Below are positions 11,524 to 22,322 of a stretch of 64,000 nt of DNA, in pieces. Below the pieces are notes generated by a model. It saw nothing but the letters and a program-made list of their open reading frames with translations, had not been told where the DNA came from and did no database searches. Both the position numbers and the translations under genes were made by a program. The DNA comes from Aristolochia californica (Eukaryota; Streptophyta; Magnoliopsida; Piperales; Aristolochiaceae): assembly GCA_029961685.1 (NCBI GenBank), contig JARWKL010000016.1, forward strand, positions 6,340,358-6,404,357. The letters run 5' to 3'. The first letter of the stretch is position 1. Every line of letters starts with the position of its first letter.

Positions 11524-13920
11524 TTAGGATATCTTCTCTGAATCTGGTTCCACAGTGGTCACTATATCAGTGTCCTTGAACCAGTCAAATGTCATCCAAT
11601 TCAACTTTTCTTCTCGTGTCTTCCTCTGAAGAGAAGAATTGGATGTAGCGGACGAGTAAAAAGTTTCAGATTCAAGAAATGTGACATCCATAGTTATATA
11701 TGTGCACTGAGTAATTGGATCGTAGAAGCGGTACCCTTTTTTATGGACCACATATCCCAAAAACAGATACCGAATGACATATAGATCAAGCTTCGAGCAC
11801 TAGTTTTATTGGACGTTAACGAATACAACGCAACCAAAAATTTGAGGGGAGAGCATCAACACCGAGGGTAATGAAACATAGTTTGACAAGGCCTATAGGG
11901 GAGTCTTTAAACTCAAGGATTTTTTAAGGCATAGGGTCAATGAGGTGGACAGCTATAGCAATGATGGCAAGGCACTTGGGCCCCAAGTAAAAGAGCCCGA
12001 GCTGTTTTAAGAATGTGGCAATTTTTCCTCTCTACAATACCATTTTGTTGAGGAGTTTGGGGGCGGTTTCATGAATCAATCCATGGTGATGGAAATAATC
12101 ACAAAACTGATGTTTCACATATTTTCCACCATTATCAGATCGAAGAATTCGAATTTGGCAGAGAATTGAATTTAGATAATCTTTTAAAAAGATTGAAATG
12201 TATGAAAAACCTCATCCTTGTGTTTGAACAAGTAAAACCAAGTCATTCGTGTGCAATCATCAATAAATATGACAAACCAATGGACACCGGACCTATCATC
12301 TTTTGGGGAAGGACCCACATGTTAGAGTGAATTAAAGCGAAAGGATCATCACTCTTAAAGGATAATTGACCCGATGACTTTTAGCTAAAAGGCAAGTTTC
12401 ACATTTAAAATCCAGAACTGAAAAATTCGAAAATAGATCGGAAAATATATGTTTCAAATACACAACCGTGTGCGATATGCTCAACCTATGCTGAAATCTT
12501 CCATGTAATAGAGCCCCCTTCTCTTAGTACCACGCCCAATGATCTCCTTGGTGAGATATCCTGAATAAGATAAAATGTAGGGTAAATCAGAACAACACAA
12601 TTCAGCTCGTTGGTAACTTTATTCACTGAGAGTAATTTGTGAGAAAGAGAGGGCATGAGCAGTGTATTAGATAATGGTAGGGTTGGTGATAACATTACTT
12701 TTCCAGCTCCTGTTACCGGAGAGATAACTCCATTAGCATTGGCAATGCTAGTCCGTTGGGGAGGAGAGGTCTAAGAAATATCCTTCGCAATCAAATGTCA
12801 TATGGTCTATTGCTCCCAAATCCAATATCCAAGTATTGCAATAAGCCTCTCTAGTAGATCCAAGGAGAACATTACCCGGAGTAGAATTTGAACTGTTGGT
12901 TGGAATATGTGAAAGATGCGGCTCTGTTGCAGCCACTGCAGCCTTCTTCGTGCATTCAATATTCCCATTTGAATCCTGATGCTTTCTAGCCTAGAGTTCG
13001 TGCCACCAATCAGAATACCCGTGTAGCTTGAAGCAGTTCTCACGGGTATGCTTCGCATTTCCACAGTGAGAGCATCTAGTTCCATCATGATTTGGAGTTG
13101 GAACCAAATTAGTTGTCATGCAAGGAGATAGACCCAGAGTGTATCGGAGGGTGCAAACCATATTTAAAGCTTTTAGATGCCAGAACGCTCCTAGAGAATC
13201 ATCGGAACAACCAGTCGTCATCATGACTTGACGAACAACCTCTCTGCGGACGTGGGCATAGGCTTTATCTACTATTAGAAAAGGTTGTATATGGAGAATA
13301 TCACTCTGGATATGATCTAGGTGATCATCGAGACCATCCAAGAATACATATACCCATTTTTCTTGAACCAAGGTATTATACCATTGTATATCGGTTGGGT
13401 ACTCAATCGGATTTGGTCGGCGAAAGTCTATTTCACCCTAGAGGCCCTGGAGATTATTTTAGAATGTTTCAAGAGAACCACTAGACTGTTTAAGATGTGT
13501 CACACGTCTCCAGAGATCATACACCTGAGAGGTGTCACTGCCATAAAAATATGTTGTAGCAATGGCATCCCAGACCATCTTCGCTGTTGGAACTCGAATG
13601 AAGTTGCCGATGAGGGAAGAATCCATAGAATTAATCAACCATCCTTTGACAATAGCATTGTATGTATGCCATCGTCGAAACGTAAGATCCGTTTGAGGAG
13701 GTTGAGGAAAATCGCCATTTAAATACCCCAGTTTGCATGAGATATACATATCAACAACTTGGGTCCAGAGTGCATAGTTGGTGTCATCCAATTTGATTTT
13801 AATTGGTGCAGCAATATCGATGGTCCAAGCTTCAGTCATTCTCGTTGTCAACTCGTCCAGGGCATAGGAGAACAAATATTCACTAGACTGGAAGTTTGTA
13901 TCTGCCATTGATGAAGACAC
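11524..13920 (-). pseudogene. Copia gag, protease and integrase remnant (old element)
   Basis: 13920-13459 is the gag N-terminus (IKIKLDDTNYALWTQVVDMY, MVWDAIATTYF). 13371-12991 continues gag to the zinc knuckle CSHCGNAKHTRENCFKLHGY. 12936-12748 holds the protease-like segment WILDLGAIDHMTFD, with leucine where the active-site DSG serine is expected, plus a shifted overlap. 12695-12486 has LSHKLLSVNKVTNELNC. Integrase between 12480 and 11760 is frameshifted, and 11760-11524 is the integrase tail (YVVHKKGYRFYDPITQ). The younger copia separates this block from its RT. Confidence 0.85.
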
Positions 13921-14097
13921 AAGTCTGGTTTAAGTCAAAGGGTTCGCCGGAGAAGATTTCAGCCCGCTCGCCTTCTACGACTGTTGTGCAGGAAGACAAG
14001 GGGTTTTAGATCTCTCGCCTCCCAATTCGCTGCATCATAGCCGAATGGGAATTTTCCTCCTGTAGTCGTCAAACTGGTTAATCCAGGTCTGATACTA

Positions 14098-14283
14098 TGT
14101 AAACTTTCGTAAAATTTTTCTTTCTCATTCATCATTTCATACAAATAGATCCATATTTATATACAAGGATTACAGGTGAATTAAACTGATCTCTCGGATC
14201 AACTCTGAAGTTATTGTTAGGGAGGATTCTTCCTTTGTTTTTACGGATCTGGAAAACAGTTCAATGGAGGAAGAACGCAAACA
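14098..14283 (-). repeat. 5' LTR of the old copia element
   Basis: 186 bp from TGTAAA to CAAACA, followed by the CCCTT duplication at 14284-14288. It matches 4177-4362 with substitutions throughout. Confidence 0.85.
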
Positions 14284-14288
14284 CCCTT

Positions 14289-15042
14289 TCCCTTTCTTTT
14301 GTTGACCGGTAGTTTCCCTTTCTTATAATTATACGAGAACCCTCATGTTCCATGCATGCTTACTTTTCTCGAGGGAAATTCCTTCTTCCATCTGAGACGG
14401 CAAATCTATTGACTAGGTCATTTAAGGATCCTGAGACAATACAGAATATGTCCATTTAATATTTGCCTCGATATGGGTCACGTCGGCACCTTCATTGTCA
14501 CAGTGGGGACCGGAGACGGTCCTTCTGTTTATCAGTTTATGTCATGCAATTCCCGTGGGAGTATAGCTGGATCTGCCCGTTCCAGAAACAAAGACAGGGA
14601 TGACCAAGTGGTTTCTTGTCGTGTTTCCACGTTCCATAGACGAAAAGTCAGAGAAAAAGGCTATTTGAAAGCATTCAATACTCTCCCGATCGAGCTTTTG
14701 AATACAGTTTAATGGAATTTTTACTCGGATGAAAAACAAAATGCAGGTTACTGGTAACACTCTGGTAAACAAGGTTTCTGCATTTTTTTTTATCAACAGA
14801 GAAGGGGCAGGTAACAGAGAGAATTGATGTGAGAATCTGAGAATGATGGAAGCTGAGTCTGGTGAGATTCCAGATCAATCGTTTGATAGATGTTTGATGA
14901 TGAAACAAGAAAGCTGGAATATGACTAAAGGCGTCAGATCTCGTTCAAGCCTATTTGTCTTCTAGCATTTAAGTTTCTTTTCACATCGTTTTTTACTAAG
15001 GAATCACCTAATGACTGTGGGTCTCTCACTAACCCTTGGCAC
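14289..15042. other. Intergenic stretch, nothing recognised
   Basis: Short unsupported reading frames on both strands, no splice-linked coding pattern, no repeat shared with the rest of the window. Confidence 0.4.
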
Positions 15043-15646
15043 TAGGGTTACATATGTTCAAGTTTTGGTTTACTTTGATGTCAACCTCCAGCTTAACCTT
15101 GAGCCTAAAATTGAAATCGAGCTCGAACAGATAAACTTTTACCGAGTTTGAGCCCCAACTCCAACATACATTTAAATTTTTTAAAATAAATAAAGAAAAT
15201 ATTATGATGACCTTGGTACCGTTGAACTACTAGATATCACAAAGGAGTCCAAGACTTTGCAATGGAGCATAGTAATGTATAATAACCAGTTTAATATATA
15301 TAAAAAAGAAAGAGCAAATACCTCCATCAATAGTGTTTATTCCATTGACAAACAACGACATTAGATGTTGAGGAACCCAAAAGGGCTGAACGATCGATCG
15401 TTTTTGAGGTTTGAGGTAAATAAGAGCAACTATCAACCAACTAAAGAGGGAATTGGCAAGAAAAATTAGAATAAAGTAAAAATAAAATTTATGCTAACAA
15501 GTCGGTTCACGAGCTATCAAGCCAAACTTGGCTTGTTATACTTAACGAACCTTATTTCAAGTTTGAACTTGAGCCGAACTGAAGTAAAAACCGAACTGAG
15601 CTAAACTCGAATGGTTTGCGAGCCGGTTTGGCTTGATGCCACCCTA
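15043..15646 (-). mobile_element. Short non-autonomous hAT-type element
   Basis: About 600 bp with ends like those of the long hAT at 49.9-55.3 kb. The left part has GAGCCTAAAATTG, ATCGAGCTCGA and CAACATACATTTAAA, as in 49980-50090. The right part has TCGGTTCACGAGC and ends TGATGCCACCCTA, as in 55160-55323. The left terminus is weak (TAGGGTTA). Flanking octamers CTTGGCAC and CTTATGAC agree at only 5 of 8 positions, so the target duplication is not secure. No transposase is present. Confidence 0.6.
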
Positions 15647-16761
15647 CTTATGACACTTACCAATTGAAACCTTGTTTTCTGCGTAAGTTTTTTTTTTCCG
15701 CCATCAATTTGCGAAGGGCCCCAATGCCAATAGTTCTGCGTTTACATTTTGACTGAAAATTTGATATGCCGCTTTCTAGAGTCATTAAAACTTTGAATTG
15801 GATTTCCCAAAACCTTAAATCTACAAGTCTATCCGGATTAAAAAAGGTTCATGAAAGAACCAAATCAAGGTCAAGTTAGACTTTCCTCTCTTTAAAGTCA
15901 AGCCAATTTTTGCCTCCAATTCATGCTAGACAAGTCTAAGTACATGTTGAATTCAACACACCCCAAACTAACCCCCCTAATTCAAAAACTAGGTCAGTAT
16001 GAAAAATAGCTAGTTCATTGACCTATCTCATGTGATTGAAGGGATTTGACTTGTCTCCTAGATATTTACAGAGGATTTGCAATAAGTGAAGATACTGTTT
16101 TGCTTGTGGAAGGGAAACAAAAGGAAGAACCTTATTCCCTTTGTTTTTTTTTTTGCTTCACCTTCACATGCCATGTTTTCTTGTTCTATTCTCGTCCACT
16201 CTTATCTTATCATTCTCTTCTCTCTCTTCCTTGCCTCTACCACGAAAAACTTCACCAGTCGTGAGTGAAAAAATAGAATGAAGACAAGCTTAGCTCCCAT
16301 GGTTTCTTTGATAGCTGCAACATAACAATTCTGCAAAAGTCACAAGCAACATAACAATTCTGCAAATAGCAGAAAAGCTTAGCTCCCATTTTCCTTCTCT
16401 TCTCTTTTTTCTTTGTCTATTCTCCATTCTCTTCAATGTATCCTTGTTCTCTCTCATGTCAACAGTAACCTGGCAAAATGTAGCTGGAAGAATCAGAAAA
16501 TCGTGCATGGTTAAGGGACCTTTCAATACAATGAACAGAAATTACACACCCGAGAAATATCGAACCAAGAACCTTACCCTTTTTTTTGTGATTTGTAAAT
16601 TTTATTAATAAAGAAGAGAGACAAGAAAAGCTACAATAAAAACAGGCCACATAAATAATGCCAACAACAACCAAGGTTTTGCTAGGTGACATGTCACAAG
16701 CAAGAGAATCAGTAATAGAATTCATTGATCTCAAAGTGAATGACTAATAGATGATAGAGTC
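15647..16761. other. Intergenic stretch, nothing recognised
   Basis: AT-rich DNA with short chance reading frames and a small direct repeat (AACATAACAATTCTGCAAA twice, about 16318-16367). No gene, LTR or transposon end is evident. Confidence 0.4.
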
Positions 16762-16876
16762 AGGGATATTTTGGAGTGGGAGAAACTTTCTCGTTCTTGC
16801 GAGTGAACCACAGTACGGTTTTGGAAGTTATCTTGAAAGCTATCTTCCATGTGGGTGTCTCGTACCCTTGATGTTT
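16762..16876 (-). repeat. 115-bp repeat shared with 18907-19021
   Basis: Nearly the same 115 bp as 18907-19021, from AGGGATATTTTGGAGTGGGA to CCCTTGATGTTT. The other copy lies inside the pararetrovirus fragments, so this is probably a displaced viral piece. Confidence 0.75.
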
Positions 16877-16877
16877 C

Positions 16878-17155
16878 GGACAGAAGCTAGAGACTTGGAA
16901 TTATTCAGCTACGCTCTGAGGTAGAAAACGAAACAGAGATGTGCTCTACCCTGCTGAAGCAGCCATGGAGCCGCAACGGTTAATAGGAACAGGTTGGGGT
17001 TTAGGGTTTAGGGTTTAGGGTTTAGTGCCAAATAGGACAGAAGCTAGAGACTTGGAATTATTCGGCTACGCTCCGAGGTAGAAAACAAAACAGAGATGTG
17101 CTCTACCCTGTTGAAGCAGCCATGAAGCCGCAACGGTTAATAGGAACAGGTTGGG
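16878..17155. repeat. Duplicated 121-bp block around a telomere-like repeat
   Basis: 16878-16998 and 17035-17155 are two copies of one sequence (GGACAGAAGCTAGAGACTTG to GGAACAGGTTGGGG) differing at a few bases. Between them 16999-17025 consists of about 3.7 units of TTTAGGG, the plant telomere repeat. Confidence 0.85.
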
Positions 17156-17516
17156 GCCCTCTGGAGACCGTGAGGACCGAATTGACGGATTGCCCACATG
17201 GTGTTAAGCCGACAGGAATAAGTTCAAACCCCGAAGAAGTTCTAAGTAGCAGTAGAAGTCCTGTTGGGCCAATTAGATAGCTATGAAAATAGATACAAAC
17301 GAGTACATAGCAGTAACATGTGGTAGGAAGTAGGAGTAATATGATGGTGAAATGATAGGATGTATGAAGTGTGATTGTATGAATAGTATTGTGTGAGTTA
17401 TCGTTGTTTTCCGCTGCTTGTAGTCAGTGTGTAGTTGTGATCCCTAGGATCTAGTTCCGCTGCCCTCATCCCTAGGTTCACCCTATCGTCTGCTGTTGAG
17501 TCTGCTAGAGACTCGT
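17156..17516. other. Unassigned sequence, possibly the end of an LTR
   Basis: The part directly before the primer-site array (about 17280-17516) could be the end of a plus-strand LTR, because the next bases match a tRNA-Met primer site. No matching second LTR occurs in the window. Confidence 0.3.
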
Positions 17517-17660
17517 TGTGTTTAAAATGGTATCAGAGTAATAGTTCTTTCGGTACCATAATTCGTTGTGTGTCTGTGTTGTTTAAAAATGGTATCAGAG
17601 CAATAGTGCTTTCGGTACCATAATCCGTTGTGTGCGTGTCTGTGTTTAAAATGGTATCAG
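17517..17660 (+). repeat. 62-bp tandem array carrying tRNA-Met primer-binding sites
   Basis: TGGTATCAGAG occurs at 17528 and 17590, and TGGTATCAG at 17652, exactly 62 bp apart, each preceded by GTTTAAAA. The first two are followed by a TTTCGGTACCATAAT segment. The array lies on the strand opposite to the adjacent pararetrovirus pieces. Confidence 0.85.
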
Positions 17661-18270
17661 AATTTGGTAGGGCCAGAATTTGTACTTTTTCTAAAGTATC
17701 TCTTTTTAGGAGTATACCTAGTTGTAGAACTTTTCTTTATCCTAAATTTTTTCTGTTGAAATTTCTTAGGATATTTTCGTTGCTTATGGGAGGTGGTTTT
17801 ACAACCATAAGCTCCTTCATTTTTGTTCTGGTTTGAACAACATAATGTTTGTTTATTTGCCTTACTACTTTTCTTTTGTAGTTTTTGGCCTTCACAAAGA
17901 TTTGCCAACATGTCTTGTACAAATTTGTGTCTTATTCCTAAGTGTCAAAGTTTAGGAAATTATCCATGGTTAGAGTACCAAGTTCTGGATTATTTTGCCA
18001 ATATTTTGTAATGTAGTCTTTTTCAGCTACATGTGCAAAAGGTTCTAAAAATTTTGCATAAAAGATAGACAGATAAGGTTTCTGATCGTCTTTTTGCAGT
18101 TTATAGAAGTAACTTGCAAATTCACAATAATACTTCTCATGGAAACAAATGTTACAGATTTGTAATTTGTTTAATTTTTGAAGATTTGCTAAACGTTTTC
18201 TTTGCTTAGTACTCTCATTGTAAGCTTCTAAGGTTGGATGTATTCCTAGAAATTCCTTTGATATCTTTGT
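17657..18270 (-). pseudogene. Endogenous pararetrovirus capsid-protein fragment
   Basis: Minus-strand translation gives a lysine/arginine-rich segment (YPKKFQQKKFRIKKSS, RYTPKKRYFRKS) preceded by a conserved-looking MLANLCEGQKLQKK. This resembles the basic tail before the zinc knuckle of Caulimoviridae capsid proteins; the equivalent part of the 57.5-64 kb copy (about 62100-61960) has the same layout, including a shared AYG. Several stops interrupt it and the zinc knuckle is absent. Virus family assignment is by this comparison only. Confidence 0.6.
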
Positions 18271-18547
18271 TACGATATGTTAAAATGTATATTAAATGTA
18301 ATTTATGTTCATAATTGTTGTATAATTTGGGATATGTACATATGGTTATTTGATTAGGCTTAATGGGATGGGGGGGTATTGTCTTGGGCCCATGAGCCAT
18401 TTTGTAACAGGAAAACCTAAAGGTTAAATACTTAATAAAAGGGGGGAAATCCCCAATGGAAACATTTTGAATTGATTTTTCGTTTGCTTCGTTTTGCCGT
18501 GAAACCAGAGAGCTACGCTCTCTCTTGTGGATGTTTGGATTGTTCCG

Positions 18548-19654
18548 TCAGTCCCTTGATTTTGATTTGTCAATCTTAGCCACCAATCCCTTCAAGATAT
18601 TGGCTATAGATATTAAGGTATTAGCTCTTTTTTGGTCTTCGGGAAGGTTGTCCCACCAATGAGCTACATTACCCTGTAAAACATGGGTAAAGAAATTAAA
18701 TGTTGAATCTTTGTCCCAAGATTCATGCATATTTGCAGCATTGCTCATGCTTCTTTCCCATTCTTTAAGGACTTTTTCTCCATCTTCTGGGCAATCCAAG
18801 TTGAGATAAAATCCAAAAGGGTTTATGCTATATATGGTTTGGTGTCCCTTAGTAGCATTTGAAGGAATCGACATTTGTGTATTTTGTCGAATACCTTTGT
18901 CCTCCTAGGGATATTTTGGAGTGGGAGAAACTTTCTCATTCTTGCGGGTGAACCGCAATACGATTTCAGAAATTATCTTGAAAGCTATCTTCCATGTGGG
19001 TGTCTCGTACCCTTGATGTTTCTACTTCAAAATGGTCGGTACCACGAAGCATTGGAAATATTTTACCAAGATCATCTGCCTTTTTGTCTTTAGCAGAGTA
19101 GTCTGTTTTCTTGGAATTTTCTTTTGCAACTTCATCAGATTCCTAGGCCTCTGGTTCACTGTCATGTTGCTCTTGTTGTTTACTAGAGGAAGGTTTTCCT
19201 TCTTGAACATAATAAATCGGTTGGCGACCGAAAGTATTGTATTCTGCGTAAACTTCGTCATTGATAGAGGATGATGTTTTGGAAGCGATCCTAAAAGCAG
19301 GTGGTATTTGATCCTTTTTTCTAGGCGTTATGCAAGGTGTGGCAAAGTACACTAGGTTTTTAAGCCATCCAGTGATGTCAAGAAGGCCTAATGGTAATGG
19401 GGTTTCCATATCCATTAAATAGAAAAACTCATCCATATTTACAAAGCTAAGAGGTTTAACTTTTGTTTAATTTTTTCGATCTTGCATTGTAGTCTATGGA
19501 TGCGATTCATATATCTTTCCCAATGGAAATAGTACATTTCCATGGAATAGATTGTATCATCTTCAGGTTGAAGCATGTTTCTTAGTAAGATAGTGAAGGC
19601 AAGACCATCTCTCTTTCTTTGGAAACAATATAAAATTTTTTGCCTATAGATCAT
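18548..19654 (-). pseudogene. Endogenous pararetrovirus capsid/gag-like fragments
   Basis: 18874-18548 contains FGFYLNLDCPEDGEKVL, LQGNVAHWWDNLPEDQKR and IANILKGLVAKI, which resembles the gag-like core of a capsid polyprotein. Upstream, 19261-18880 and 19436-19143 read through an acidic linker (QQEQHDSEPEA) with frame changes, and 19654-19439 is rich in charged, possibly helical residues. All are on the minus strand. The assignment to a pararetrovirus follows from the flanking protease/RT and basic capsid-tail pieces; a Ty3-type gag cannot be excluded. Confidence 0.5.
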
Positions 19655-19689
19655 CTATTTCGAGATGCTGTCCTTGCTTGTTCAGCAGC

Positions 19690-20580
19690 AGGAAAGCATT
19701 TGTGCTTCATTAACCTTTTTATAGTTAATGACCATTCTAGCTTTTCCACTTTTTATCTCTGCGTGATTCCGAACCAGGAAAGCATGAGATGTATGTGGAG
19801 AATAACTTGCACGGATTAAACCTTGAGTTAACAAGTCATTTATCTATGTTGAGTATTCTTCAACATCAGAAGGAGTGTAAACCATAGGTTTTTCTCAGAT
19901 TTCTTATTTAGGATCAAGAAGTTCGAGGTCGGCATATGGTTTTTGTTTATTCCACCATTCTAAGGGTTTCTTAGAACAAGTGGATACTAAAAGCTGCTGA
20001 ACTTCTGATTAGCAAGATTCAGCGAGGAGTAGAGTTTCTAAGGGAAGAATCTCATCACCACACTTGCTGCGTTTTTTGAAGACCTGATGGAGAACATCTC
20101 CATTGCCAAAAATGGCTAAGGCTTCAGTGGGTTTCATTGCGTAGACAAATACAGCAGAATTATCGATTTCACGTTGAGTGCGACATCGAAGCTTATAGTA
20201 GGCTGGTGTTTGCTCTACAGGGGAATGAAACATGAGCCATTCATTTCCGAGGACTAAATTTGGTCCTGAGTTTATGTTTGGTCCTAAACTAATGAGTTTT
20301 GGGATCATAAACTTTTCATCTCCAATGTTGAGATGAATGTTTCAGGCTTCTGCGGGAAGAGATATATTTTCTCCTGAGCCGACTGTTACATGAAGGGGTA
20401 CTTCAAGTGGTTTCCATAGATCCGTGGGAAGTAGATTTTGTCTGGCTAGGCAATATGAACTTCCTATATCTACGAGAGCGTGTATATGGAATTTGATATA
20501 TCCGGGTAGTTTAAGCATGACCGTGATATAAGAATTTCTAGAAGCTACAGGCTCTGCGTTTATGCGGAAACTCATTCAGA
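19690..20580 (-). pseudogene. Endogenous pararetrovirus protease and RT start fragment
   Basis: 20575-20342 includes IHALVDIGSSYCLARQNLLP, an aspartic-protease loop with isoleucine in place of the usual T/S after the catalytic Asp. 20308-20009 continues (GPNLVLGNEWLMFHSP). Minus-strand 19990-19720 reads through stops into the beginning of RT (ending around KARMVINYKKVNE). The RT catalytic region is missing: homology stops near 19690, next to unrelated capsid-type fragments. Capsid-type pieces normally precede the protease but here follow it on the same strand, so the copy is rearranged or two copies are joined. Confidence 0.7.
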
Positions 20581-20674
20581 GAAGGTGCTTGAAGAGTCCG
20601 ACATATTCTCTGAGTTTTCCGAGGAGGAGGACTCAGTTTCTAGATGAAGTTCATATACTTCATCTTCTAACTGG

Positions 20675-20817
20675 AAAGATAACTAGTAATTGAATTAGAG
20701 AGAGACTCAAATTGTAGAGTCCTAATCACCTACAATATATCTGTATAATTCTATAAATAGTTTACACCTGATAAATAAGAATCACGGCAATATTATTCAT
20801 CATTCCTATATTCTATA
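20675..20817 (+). repeat. 5' LTR of the TRIM-like element
   Basis: AAAGATAACTAGTAATTGAA to CCTATATTCTATA, with CTATAAATAG as a likely TATA box near 20751. Confidence 0.8.
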
Positions 20818-20829
20818 TGGTATCAGAGC
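20818..20829 (+). other. tRNA-Met primer-binding site
   Basis: TGGTATCAGAGC directly after the LTR, the standard start point for minus-strand DNA synthesis. Confidence 0.85.
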
Positions 20830-21789
20830 TTCCGATTGATTAATCAGAACCAGTCTACCGACGCTGGAATACTTACCGGAAGCAGCCTCTGTAGCTGCAA
20901 CCCACTACCACCACCTATATCTGGTATCTTCTCTACCCTTTCTCTGTACAATCTCGCCGGAGAAATTTTTGAGAAAAAAAAAAAACGCAGAGCCATTCCC
21001 ATTGCCTGGTGCCCCGCAAACACCTCCCCCTGGCGCTTACTTCGCTCTGATGCCGCTTCGCTCAATGTCTCGGTGTCTCTCTGTCCCTCTCTACAGCCCC
21101 TCTAGTCTCTCTGCCGTAGACAATACTGAGCTACTATTGCCGCTTCCACTTGTCGCCGCACACCGCCGCAAGTCGTTGCCGTCCATCTTTAGTGCCCCTG
21201 CCGCCGCCACTGCCTCTCCCACTAAATCTGAACTCCAAACTGACTCTTTGCCCATCGCTGGAATAACCACCTTCGCCGCCTACCGTCTCGCCAAAACCCT
21301 TCTTCCTTCCTTGTTCCCGGCACCATCACCACTGCACCATAACCACAACCAAATCTCCAGTCGCTCGACGTCCTCATCGCCCCGCTACCACCTGACACCG
21401 CCACCGTCCGCTCTGCCGGCAACCACCCAGCCGGCGCCGCATAGAACCCCCCCGCTCCCCCTGCTCTTTCTTCTCTCTACTCTCATTGCCGATTTACCAC
21501 TGAAATTGGTCGACCCCGCTGCCGCCTGCCCCTTCGGCCACAATGCCGACCGCCCCCAGCCTGGCGGCGCCTCCGCCCATCTCGATAGCACCGAGAAGAC
21601 CTAAGTTAAGGGGGCAAATTATTTTTCCCATGTACGTACGTGCACCGCGTGCGAACTCGCATGTGGGCTTCACACGTGTGAGTATTGCATGTGTGGCATT
21701 TAAAAAAAAAACTCAATGAATTCATCCTATCCAGACAATGTGATTCCGTCCGCCCCAGCCGTTGTCTTTCTACCAAACTAAGCAATTGT

Positions 21790-22060
21790 GTCCACCCCAA
21801 TCGCTGCTCTAGCTGCCTCCAGTGCCGCTGCTCTGCTACCTGATGATAAAATTCCATCCACACCAGTTGCCTCCAGTGCCGTTGCTTTGCCACCTGACGA
21901 TGAAATTCCATCCACACCAGCCGCCTCCAGTGTCGTTGCTCTGCCACTTAACGATGAAATTCCATCCACACCAGCCGCCTCCAGTGCAATTGCTCTTCCA
22001 CCAAAGGATGAAAGTCCGTCCGCACCAGCCGCCTCTAGTGTCGCTGCTCTCTCCAAACCA
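21790..22060 (+). repeat. 54-bp tandem repeat encoding an 18-residue unit
   Basis: Three clear 54-bp units (21854-21907, 21908-21961, 21962-22015) with diverged partial units on both sides. In the plus frame from 21788 each unit reads like PSTPAASSVVALPLNDEI. The frame stays open across all units although they differ from one another. Function is unknown. Confidence 0.75.
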
Positions 22061-22179
22061 CTTCCAAGAACATTCTTTTTGAAGATCAAGATGCGACTCT
22101 AATCTCTCCTCTCGGAGCTCCATCTTACAGGGGCTTGATAGAGATAGAGATAAACATAGTGATAGATAGTGATAGAGAT

Positions 22180-22322
22180 AAAGATAACTAGTAATTGAAT
22201 TAGAGAGAGACTCAAATTGCAGAGTCCTAATCACCTACAATATCTCTGTATAATTCTATAAATATTTTACACCTGATCAATAAGAATCACGACAATATTA
22301 TTCATCATTCCTATATTCTATA
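22180..22322 (+). repeat. 3' LTR of the TRIM-like element
   Basis: Partner of 20675-20817, with the same length and end. Confidence 0.8.

Larger units (their letters stand above)
4177..14283 (-). mobile_element. Old Ty1/copia element, interrupted by a younger copia
   Basis: Similar terminal sequences begin TGTAAA at 4177 and 14098. The right LTR spans 14098-14283 (186 bp); the left ends near 4362-4388. CCCTT flanks both sides (4172-4176 and 14284-14288), a 5-bp target duplication. On the minus strand the base run TATCAGACCTGG follows the 5' LTR, a decayed primer-binding site for initiator tRNA-Met, and a G-rich tract (about 4383-4400) precedes the 3' LTR. Gag, protease, integrase, RT and RNase H pieces occur in copia order on the minus strand, with 5888-11242 inserted between integrase and RT. 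Without the insertion the element is about 4.7 kb. All coding parts are broken. Confidence 0.9.
20675..22322 (+). mobile_element. TRIM/LARD-like short LTR retroelement without pol
   Basis: Two direct repeats of 143 bp (20675-20817 and 22180-22322) differ at about five positions. The first is followed at once by TGGTATCAGAGC (20818-20829), a tRNA-Met primer site, and the second is preceded by a purine-rich tract (GATAGAGATAGAGATAAA, about 22138-22155). The 1362-bp interior has no protease, integrase or RT, only GC-rich, proline/serine/alanine-rich frames and the repeat at 21790-22060. Such an element would need proteins from another element to move. No 5-bp target duplication was recognised. 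Confidence 0.8.

Noticed and set aside
17517..17660. CRISPR-like or satellite reading of the 62-bp repeat
   Set aside because: Only 2.4 units, no unique spacers, and the context is plant nuclear DNA; the primer-site match explains it better.
20969..21604. 211-codon proline/serine-rich frame
   Set aside because: Interior of a pol-less LTR element; no domain and competing frames on both strands, so I do not call a gene.
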